From positions 324,501 to 388,500 of the forward strand of contig CAWZYM010000212.1 in assembly GCA_963966185.1 (NCBI GenBank): 64,000 nucleotides of DNA, read 5' to 3'. Position 1 is the stretch's first letter. Every line of letters starts with the position of its first letter. The DNA comes from Rhabditoides inermis. Its lineage: Eukaryota > Nematoda > Chromadorea > Rhabditida > Rhabditidae. The notes beneath the pieces were generated by a model. It was not told the origin of the DNA. It searched no databases and saw only the letters and a program-made list of their open reading frames with translations. Shown here piece by piece: positions 48,557 to 57,500 of the stretch. The translations under genes were made by a program, and so were the position numbers.

Positions 48557-50172
48557 TCTCCTTTTCTACTAAAATGTCCTATGGTGTCCGTCATTGGAAG
48601 GTCATAACTAGCTTCAAACTTAACCGATTCCTATGAAACTTTGTAGAAAGTTGTGTCACCTGCACCAGACGACAACAAAATTCAGGCACCTCTCAACTCC
48701 TCCTCTACGTCCATATTTGGTCAAAAAACCACCAAAAATGGTCACTTTTGCACTTTTTCTTGTGTGTCCGCGGGCATAACTCCGTTTCTACTGAACCGAT
48801 TCGCGTCAAACTTTGCAGAAAGTTTACATATTACTCCAGGATGCAGTCCACTTCGTGATTACTCTCCAAATACACTCATTGCCTATATTTGGTAGAAGAA
48901 CCTCAAAATTCGCCGATTTTGGTGCTGTCCGCTGCAAAAGCTTCTCACCTAAGAAACAGTTTCGCTTCTTGTTCTGTAATTACTTTCAACAAATAGTTCT
49001 GTCACTAACCTGCAAGTTTCATCATCATTGGTTACGTTGTAAGGCAAATATAGCCAAATTAGCAAGAGCCGCGCGCGCGCTCTCGCCTCACTTTTGCGAT
49101 TTTTAGTATTTCCGCGGTCATAACTCGATTCATACAGAACCAGTTTGCATGAAACTCATAAGATAGTTGAGTTTACGTCTTCTGATGCAGTACACTTTGT
49201 GACAGTTCTCAATTTTGCTTTCATTACCTCTATTTATGGTCGAAAACCACCAAAAATAGACACTTTTGCACCTTTTCTTGTGTGATCGCGGGCATATCTC
49301 CGTTTTTACTTGACCGATTTGCGTGATGTTTTTCAGAAAGTTTACATATTACTTCAGGACGCAGTCCACTTCGTGATTACTCTCCAATTACACTCATTGC
49401 CTATATTTCGAAGAAAATCTACGAAAGTAATCGATTTTGTTGCTGATCGCAGCGAACGTGTCTCATCTAAGAAACATTTTCGCTTCATTTTCCGTAAATA
49501 CGTTCAACATATAGTTTCAACAAAAAGAGCGTACCTGCAAAATTCAGCGTTATTGGTTACGGTGTGAGGAACATATTGTCCAATTATCAAAAGATGCGCG
49601 CGCTCTCGCATTTCTTTTGCGATTTTGATTAGTTCCGCGTTCATGACTTGATTCATACTAAACCAATTTGTATGAAACTTTGCAGATAGTTGAGTTTACG
49701 TCCTCGGCTGTAGTCCACGTCCTCAATTTTGCTTTCAGTATCCGGTTAAAAAAACATCAAAATCTCGCTGTCCGGCAGCGGAAGCTCCATGTCCAAGCAA
49801 AAGTTTTACTGAGGAAGAGGGAAAAAAGAAAGAGTTAGATAAAAAAGGGAAGGGAGATATAGAGAGAGACAGAGAGAGAAAGAGAGAGAGAATGCGAGAA
49901 TAAAAGAGGGCGAGAGGTTGCAGTAGCAAAGCTCTCTGTTTTCGTAGCATTATAGCCTCTAGACCACATTATCAGTGCAATCAATACATCAATCGACTAA
50001 TCTTCTCTACTTTAATAACCAGTTTCACTCAAAATGTTATAAAATTGTAAAATAAAAAACACAGTATTATTGATCATAACAAAAACTTGAGTTTCTATTC
50101 TATTCTATGAGTTTCTATTCTATTCTTCTTATTTTCATGATCTAGCGCGGAGGCGCGCGTCAGCGCGCCGGA
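48557..50172 (+). mobile_element. Helitron-like element, copy A (1,616 bp)
   Basis: It begins TCTCCTTTTCTACTAAAATG then CCTATGGTGTCCGTC, and its 3' end is the GC-rich palindrome near 50143-50172, which lacks the final GCGCTAG. The interior has degenerate repeats of roughly 300-350 bp built on phrases such as CATAACTCCGTTTCTACTGA and CAAACTTTGCAGAAAGTTTA. There is no transposase, Rep or helicase ORF. It abuts the next copy head to tail. Confidence 0.65.
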
Positions 50173-51969
50173 TCTCCTTTTCTACTAAAATGTCCTATGG
50201 TGTCCGTCATTGGAAGGTCATAACTAGCTTCAAACTTAACCGATTCCTATGAAACTTTGTAGAAAGTTGTGTCACCTGCACCAGACGACAACAAAATTCA
50301 GGCACCTCTCAACTCCTCCTCTACGTCCATATTTGGTCAAAAAACCACCAAAAATGGTCACTTTTGCACTTTTTCTTGTGTGTCCGCGGGCATAACTCCG
50401 TTTCTACCGAACCGATTCGCGTCAAACTTTGCAGAAAGTTTACATATTACTCCAGGATGCAGTCCACTTCGTAATTACTCTCCAAATACACTCATTGCCT
50501 ATATTTGGTAGAAAAACCTCAAAATTCGCCGATTTTGGTGCTGTCCGCTGCAAAAGCTTCTCACCTAAGAAACAGTTTCGCTTCTTGTTCTGTAATTACT
50601 TTCAACAAATAGTTCTGTCACTAACCTGCAAGTTTCATCATCATTGGTTACGTTGTAAGGCAAATATAGCCAAATTAGCAAGAGCCGCGCGCGCGCTCTC
50701 GCCTCACTTTTGCGATTTTTAGTATTTCCGCGGTCGTAACTCGATTCATACAGAACCAGTTTGCATGAAACTCATAAGATAGTTGAGTTTACGTCTTCTG
50801 ATGCAGTACACTTTGTGACAGTTCTCAATTTTGCTTTCATTACCTCTATTTATGGTCGAAAACCACCAAAAATAGACACTTTTGCACCTTTTCTTGTGTG
50901 TCCGCGGGCATATCTCCGTTTTTACTTGACCGATTTGCGTGATGTTTTTCAGAAAGTTTACATATTACTTCAGGACGCAGTCCACTTCGTGATTACTCTC
51001 CAATTACACTCATTGCCTATATTTCAAAGAAAAACGACGAAAGTAATCGATTTTGTTGCTGATCGCAGCGAACGTGTCTCATCTAAGAAACATCTTCGCT
51101 TCATTTTCCGTAAATACGTTCAACAAATAGTTTCAACAAAAAGAGCGTACCTGCAAAATTCAGCGTTATTGGTTACGGTGTGAGGAACATATTGTCCAAT
51201 TATCAAAAGATGCGCGCGCCCTCGCATTTCTTTTGCGATTTTGATTAGTTCCGCGTTCATGACTTGATTCATACTAAACCAATTTGTATGAAACTTTGCA
51301 GATAGTTGAGTTTACGTCCTCGGCTGTAGTCCACGTCCTCAATTTTGCTTTCAGTATCCGGTTAAAAAAAACATCAAAATCTCGCTGTCCGGCAGCGGAA
51401 GCTCCATGTCCAAGCAAAAGTTTTACTGAGGAAGAGGGAGAATAGGAAGAGTTAGATAAAAAAAGGGAAGGGAGAGATAGAGAGAGACAGAGAGAGAAAG
51501 AGAGAGAGAGAATGCGAGAATGAAAGAGGGCGAGAGGTTGCAGTAGCAAAGCTCTCTGTTTTCGTAGCATTATAACTAAAAGAAATACGAGGAGAAAGAG
51601 AGAGAAAGAAAGAAAAAAGAGAGCTTTCTGTATACGCGAGGACATTCAAATTCAAAAATATACATAGATCTACTGACTTGTACAACAGAGGTACGCGGCA
51701 GCTAACCAAAGCACTTGCAGACCAGGTATTATTATTATTGCATCGCCTCTAGACCACATTATCAGTGCAATCAATACATCAATCGACTAATCTTCTCTAC
51801 TTTAATAACCAGTTTCACTCAAAATGTTATAAAATTGTAAAATAAAAAACACAGTATTATTGATCATAACAAAAACTTAAGTTTCTATTCTATTCTATGA
51901 GTTTCTATTCTATTCTTCTTATTTTCATGATCTAGCGCGAAGGCGCGCGTTAGCGCGCCGGAGCGCTAG
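50173..51969 (+). mobile_element. Helitron-like element, copy B (1,797 bp)
   Basis: This copy of the element at 48557-50172 differs at scattered positions (about 1% by eye) and has an extra ~181-bp segment (about 51572-51748) containing AGAGAAAGAAAG and ATTATTATTATTG. It ends in a palindrome with CTAG at 51966-51969, followed by T. Confidence 0.65.
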
Positions 51970-52177
51970 TCAGTGCAATCAATACATCAATCGACTAATC
52001 TTCTCTACTTTAATAACCAGTTTCACTCAAAATGTTATAAAATTGTAAAATAAAAAACACAGTATTATTGATCATAACAAAAACTTGAGTTTCTATTCTA
52101 TTATATGAGTTTCTATTCTATTCTTCTTATTTTCATGATCTAGCGCGGAGGCGCGCGTCAGCGCGCCGGAGCGCTAG
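51970..52177 (+). mobile_element. Truncated Helitron-like 3' end (208 bp)
   Basis: It repeats the last 208 bp of copies A and B (from CAGTGCAATCAATACATCAA to GCGCTAG) directly after the CTAG of copy B. It is a solo 3' end and closes the element chain. Confidence 0.7.
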
Positions 52178-52490
52178 TACGACTTTTCATTCGATTTGGT
52201 CTGAAAGTTACCAGATTGTTTTTTTAAAGAAAACTATCTACAAAAACGGGATGTTGCGCAACACTTACGTGACAAATCGAACACTTTCTAACATGGTGTG
52301 GGATCATCACATGTTTGCAGCTTCGATCTCGCGCCTGCCACAATCACACCACCTTCAAGGCAACCGGGAAGGAATATTCGTTCCTCATTAACAGTACTGG
52401 ATACTGTCGCAATAACGAAGAGATCTGATTCCTGCCTTATATTCTTCCCTTCAAATGGTCCGCACCGACTGCCCCTCCCCACAATCGACC
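52178..52490 (+). promoter_or_regulatory. 5' flank of the secreted-protein gene
   Basis: No ORF is convincing here. A TATA-like TTATATTC lies near 52437, about 50 bp before the start codon, followed by a pyrimidine-rich stretch. I see no other clear motif. The promoter role is inferred from position only. Confidence 0.3.
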
Positions 52491-52780
52491 ATGCGCCTTC
52501 TCCTCCTTCTCGCTCTCGTTGCTTCTGCTTCGGCCCACTTCTTCCCAAGCAGAGTCGAGGTACGAACATCTATCTATCCGCATAGTTTCCTGATGAACCT
52601 TCTCCTTTGTAGGACCAGGACATCTACTGTCTGCGCCGCGCCAAAAACGCTTTCGAGTATCGTGCGTGTATGACCGAAGATGGATACAAGCAGGGTGCGG
52701 ACAGAGTGGCAATCTGCAACAAACGATTCCCGAACAACCCGCGAGCCCGTCAGAGGTGCATCCTCGGAGTCGAAAAGTAA
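52491..52780 (+). CDS. Small secreted four-cysteine protein (2 exons, 78 aa)
   Basis: Exons are 52491-52559 and 52613-52780. The 53-bp intron starts GTACGA and ends TTTGTAG, and joins in frame (phase 0). The first 15 residues (MRLLLLLALVASASA) form a signal peptide with a good cleavage site after ASA. The mature part of about 63 residues is basic and has four cysteines at 29, 42, 58 and 72 (C-x12-C-x15-C-x13-C), probably two disulfides. An in-frame ATG at 52455 would put 12 polar residues before the signal peptide, so the second ATG is preferred. A canonical AATAAA lies 5 bp after the stop. I do not recognise the family and assign no function. The short intron, signal peptide and poly(A) signal make it a real, probably highly expressed, small gene. 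Confidence 0.8.
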
Positions 52781-52784
52781 TCTA

Positions 52785-52790
52785 AATAAA
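52785..52790 (+). terminator. Poly(A) signal of the secreted-protein gene
   Basis: AATAAA lies just after the TAA stop, giving a very short 3' UTR. Confidence 0.7.
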
Positions 52791-53587
52791 CCTGATTTGT
52801 TAATGAGTGCAGCTCTTTCTCCTACGGTCGTCTCATTGCTATTTTTTTCTTATTAGAAAGAGTAAAGAGTGGTGCACTCTCTGGTTTTGAGTTAGAAGTT
52901 GAGTTAGCAACGGAATTTATGAAGATATAACATTGAAAACGATGCACTTTCAGTAGAACCATATGCCAGAAATGACGGAAGTTGGAGAAACCATCATTAA
53001 TCGTGCACGTGAATGTTTGTGTACTTGTAAATGTTTATGTTTATGATCAAAAATGATTACTGAGAATCATTAAGGCCTTGGTGCACTAACATATTTGTGA
53101 TTAGTATTAGTGAGTATGCATTCTCATTTATTGTAAAGAAAACATTCCAAACAGATAAGGAATAATTTTTAACTTTTACGAGTATAATAAAATCGAAAAA
53201 GTAGTTTTTTAGAAGAATTTTTCCTTAGTAAAAAGCAAAACCATCTTCATTTTCAGTTATTTATAAATTATTTAAAACATGATTTATCGATACATATGAT
53301 ATGGGCGATGTGACACGAATCGGAACAAATATGATAATATGAACGAGAAAGAAAAAAACAATACACAGAAAGCGAGAGTTGAGTGTGAGTGAGTTCACAA
53401 AAAGTTAGCGACAAATAGTCCCAATATACATCTCTTCTTGCAAAATCAAGAAAGTTTCCTCTACGAAACCAAAAAGCCTAGGGCCAGCTCCATATTTGTC
53501 ATATCCTGTTCGCTATATTCATAAACTCTTGTATGATATGTCACGGCAGATAAACCTTAAAAATCTTGGACGACACTTTCTTTTAAA
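52791..53587. other. Intergenic region between convergent genes
   Basis: AT-rich sequence without a credible ORF. It includes the probable 3' UTR of the RAB28 gene (minus strand) and the downstream flank of the secreted-protein gene. An AATAAA on the minus strand lies at 53127-53132. Confidence 0.5.
53127..53132 (-). terminator. Candidate poly(A) signal for the RAB28 gene
   Basis: TTTATT on the plus strand reads AATAAA on the minus strand, 455 bp beyond the RAB28 stop. It is the clearest exact AATAAA I found on that strand in the interval, so the 3' UTR would be about 470 bp. Confidence 0.35.
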
Positions 53588-53720
53588 TCACTGCACATTA
53601 CAGACAGCAGTGTTCTTGGCTTGGTCCGGGGCGCGGCGAGACTTGACTGTTTCCGGCTCCCTCGACACCTGTGATCGAACGCATCTCTCTCTCTCCCTCC
53701 CTCCCTCTCTCTGTCTCTTT

Positions 53721-53763
<43 letters not shown>

Positions 53764-54272
53764 ATCCCCTCCTCTCTCTCCCTACCTCTCCCTCTGTGAT
53801 CACTATGTCTCCCTCCAAGTCGACTTTCGCCAGTGGAATCTTGAGGTAGGAAGCAGTCGCCGACCTGATAAGTTTTTTTTAATCAAACCATTCAAACCAT
53901 TTATATATCCCGTTTCCTATTTCGTTTCTATCTTGCTCATGAGCTCGTGTTCACCACAACTTATTGTAACACAATAAAGTCATTTATAGAACACAGCATG
54001 GCTTTTCCTTTCACATGCCTATATTATTGCTTTTGTATGTGTTTGCTGAACACATCTGTCAACAACACGCAACCCAACAAATTGACGTCATTGCGTGTTT
54101 CTGTTTAGTCGATATGTGAATGCATGTACGCGGTTTTGCGTCAGAGTGATGATAACAGACTAGTACCACCCACGCAAATATATAATATCATCAACACATC
54201 AGTCCCTCTTTCTCTCTTTCTGTTTGTGTTTACATCATCCACCATTGGAAGCCTGCGTTCGAGCACGCAAAG

Positions 54273-54329
<57 letters not shown>

Positions 54330-56732
54330 CTCTCTCTTTCTCTCTTTCTCTCTCCACTCTATTGCTGAATCGATCGCTCGGAAAGAGTCTCATACACTAA
54401 CGCACAACAAATATGAAGAACCATTGAGGGTGTGGCAAAAGTCACATGATGCATACTCACTTGAACATCAGCGTGACAGTATCGCCCGTCTTGGCGGAAC
54501 AGTAGTGAGATTCCATGCCCTGAAAAGGGCGAGGTCAGACTCGATTATGTTTTATGTATCCAAATTCCGCTTTATTTTACAAAAAGGCACGTTCTGGTGA
54601 AGGTATTTTACCAGCCGAAGTTGAGTCTGACCTATACTAAACAATGTAAACTAATCGATAATCAGCCCGTGTCGATCGATACCTGTTCCTCGGCGAACTT
54701 TTTGTGTCGGTCGATGCGAATCGTGCGTTTGTGCTCCAAATCAGTCTTGTTGCCAACCAGCACCAGGAGGGGAAGCTGAAACCAAGAACCAAGTTTCCTG
54801 CTCAACACACTATTCACTTCTTATTCTTTTTACTTTTTTTATTATTATTTTTGTCTGTATCATTGCAATTTCTTCTTTCTCTCTTCGCATACTCACGCTC
54901 CTTCGCGTTTTGTTTGTTTCATTTTTTAAAGAAACATGACATTTTGGTAGGTGATCAGTCCCTGCGTTGTTCCCATCCCGCAACCGACCTATAGCCTATC
55001 TCTCTCTCCGTCGAGTAAACAAACAAACAGCCCCCATTCGAATAAACAACAAACAACGTCGCCGCAGCCACCGTCCCCCCCTCTCGACCCATCATGTGTT
55101 TGTTTATTGTTTGTTTTCTCTGCGCGTCGGCGTCTCTCACGCGACATGCTCTCTCGCGTGTCGACACATAGGAGAGGTCGCGTTCGAACAATACGATCGA
55201 TTGATGAAGAGAGTACTGTACAAACATGCGAGAGAGAGAGAGACAAGGAAATGCTACTTTTGGATCGACTTACAGGGGCACAATGTCAAGGAGATGTCTT
55301 GGTCATGGACAAACGGTACATGTCGAGCATAGAATTTTCTCGGTGGTCGTCTTCTACATGATCTCATTGTTATGCTAATGTCCCACCAACTCTTTCGAAC
55401 TCTCCACTCAGCCTCCAACTCCTCTCCCTCCCTCCCTCTCTCCCCCCCCCCTCTCTCTCTCTCTTCCTCCCTCCCTCCCACCTCCTCCTGCTTCTCCGTC
55501 ACCCGCCGCACCACCGACAGCCAGTCCTGCACGTCCTCGAACGACGCCGAATTCGTCACCTAATCGATAATCAATCGATAAATGATTAATTAATCTATCT
55601 ATAAACGTGTATAGTGTATTCAAGCAATGATTGAGTAATCAATCAATAAATGAGTAATCAATCAATACCAGCCCACGTCATAGACGATGAGTGCGATGTG
55701 GCATCCGAACACGTACTTCTCGATCATCTCGCCGGCGATCGACTGACCGCCAATGTCCCACACCTGACAAGTTGGCAATCAATCTTGGCACACCTGTCAC
55801 CCCGATTTTGTATCAAAAAGACGCTTTATGTTCTTTCTGAGGCTCTTTCTGAGAAAATCTGACCTCTACCTAATCGATCCAAACCAATCAAGCGATGTCT
55901 CAGGATTTCATCTATTCTGCGGACTGTGTCACACACGAGTCGACGCGCTTCACTATTCCTACCTAGCAGAAATCGTGACAACGAATCACTACGCCACTGT
56001 ATTCCTGTCCCTGTCGCTGCTTTACCTGTACGTTCATGAAACGCGATTCTGGATGAACCTTTGACTTTGACTCTTACTTTGACTCTTTGACTCTCTGCCC
56101 ACCTGCAGCAGCACGCTGACGTCATTGGGCAGCTGCAGCCGGCGGGAGAAGAAGTCCAGGCCCAGCGTCTGCAAGGACGTCACAGACTCTTCCAAACACA
56201 CATCTTCGAAAAACGCATTCGACACACGCTGTTAGGTCGTGGCGAAGAACTGACCGCTATACTACCAACTCTCCGCAAGACAACCCTATCCGACAGCCGT
56301 CAATGGCCAGAAACAGAGTCTGATGACCGATTATCCATCTCGAATATCACATGAAAAATGACTATCGACAAAAGCTACAAAAAAAGAAGAATCAATTCAA
56401 TGTCCCCCGTTACCTGATGGTAGGTCTTCTCGAATCCGTCCTGGGCGAATCGCGTGCACAGACTCGTCTTCCCGCTAGCGCCATCCCCGCACACCACTAC
56501 CTACAACACATATATACAGTAATCAATATTCAAACGAATCAATTTTTAAGAGTTACGAGTACTGAGTACAGAAACATGAAAGGTGCACTGCGTGTTCCTA
56601 TTATCAATCGTACCCCCCCCCCCTTCACCCTACCTTCAGCGTCCTCTCATTGTCATCGCCAGACGCAGTGGACGCGGCGTCGTCGTTGTCGGCTTCTGGT
56701 TTCGGTGGTTGTGCAGGTGTCGCCTCGCTCAT
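53588..56732 (-). CDS. rab28: RAB28 small GTPase (9 exons, 242 aa)
   Basis: Exons, 5' to 3': 56634-56732, 56414-56500, 56103-56168, 55677-55763, 55482-55559, 54683-54775, 54461-54519, 53786-53864, 53588-53668. All use GT-AG and keep frame. The protein has an acidic N-terminus, P-loop GDGASGKTS (38-46), switch I TLGLDFF (63-69), the G3 box WDIGGQ (86-91) typical of RAB28 rather than the usual WDTAGQ, NKTD (148-151), CSAK (177-180) and the C-terminus CNVQ (239-242). Human RAB28 ends CAVQ and is farnesylated, so membrane anchoring by prenylation is expected. RAB28 acts at cilia with the BBSome and intraflagellar transport. The domain is complete with no missing key residue. The weakest joins are exons 7 to 8 (phase 2) and 8 to 9, supported by family similarity and the CAAX end. 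The gene lies 768 bp downstream of FoxP on the same strand. Confidence 0.92.
53684..53785. repeat. CT/GA microsatellite filling RAB28 intron 8
   Basis: (CT)n with interruptions on the plus strand, (GA)n in the sense of the gene. It makes up almost the whole 117-bp last intron (53669-53785) and touches the donor site, so the intron is purine-rich on the sense strand, unlike usual nematode introns. Confidence 0.85.
54276..54356. repeat. CT/GA microsatellite in RAB28 intron 7
   Basis: A run of TCTCTC with occasional TTTC on the plus strand, within the 596-bp intron 53865-54460. The rest of that intron shows nothing recognisable. Confidence 0.85.
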
Positions 56733-57500
56733 CGCTGCCTCTCCCGTCTCACATAACACCACACACATGCATATCTCATTTACTCCGTCTCCACAGCAAC
56801 CGACCAGCGTCAGCGCGGGCTTTTCGATTGCAATTCGAATACTAGTACTATATGCAACTGATACACCTGTCCTATCAACATCAAATATCAAACAATCCCC
56901 ATTCTTCATTCATATCCAAACTTCCTTCAATTCATGCCATACTCCCCGAAATTCACAACAAGACTTCAACATAAAAATGTGTATCCAAATAGCAAAAAAA
57001 ACATAGACAACGTAAAAAAAATCTGTGGGAGAAGAAAATAAACAATCGAGTGAGTGTCAATGGTAGGGGAGTGAGAGGGGAAACCAACGATTGGACAAAA
57101 CTGTGTTTGAATCAGAGAAACATCCATATGCAAATATAATAGTATCTGTGTATAACAAAGGCAATGTGAACAGGTACAATCGAATCGCCGACAGCCTATG
57201 GGGCATAGGCCGATGGAGAGTGGGGGAGGGGGAGTTCAACAACACTGTATTGAGATAGGGTGGGGAGTGAGATGAGTGGGGTGAATGGAATAGCTAGGCT
57301 ATATGAGGATAGGACCCGCAGACCTGCTAGAGAGTGGAGAGGAGGAGAGGGGGCATGAGAACGAGTCGAGTAGGGGAACATGGATATTGCCCTGGGGGCC
57401 AACGTGCCGCCAGCTTATTACCTCATTCACGCAATACATCAATTGGATAGTCTAGAATAGAATGAGCTAGTAGAGTGAGAGTGAGAGTGCGTGCTCGGCT
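56733..57500 (-). other. Region between the FoxP stop and the RAB28 start
   Basis: 768 bp without a credible ORF. It must hold the FoxP 3' UTR and the RAB28 promoter/5' UTR. Purine-rich GAGTGGGGAGGG stretches occur near 57230-57370. No exact AATAAA was seen on the minus strand close to the FoxP stop; an AATACA variant lies near 57245. Confidence 0.4.
56787..56800 (-). promoter_or_regulatory. X-box-like RFX binding site upstream of RAB28
   Basis: The minus strand reads GTTGCTGTGGAGAC, 55-68 bp upstream of the RAB28 ATG. It matches 12 of 14 positions of the nematode X-box consensus GTHNYYATRRNAAC, with a perfect left half. In nematodes RFX factors (DAF-19) bind such sites near the start of ciliary genes, and RAB28 is a ciliary GTPase. 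Motif and distance are seen; binding is inferred. Confidence 0.45.

Noticed and set aside
48653..51183. ORFs of 80-140 codons shared by element copies A and B
   Set aside because: They recur only because the elements are duplicates. No transposase, Rep or helicase motif is present and the frames cross internal degenerate repeats.
54951..55623. ORFs on both strands within RAB28 intron 5 and around exon 5
   Set aside because: They include intron sequence and CT/GA runs. Only 55482-55559 matches the GTPase (TNSASFEDVQDWLSVV).
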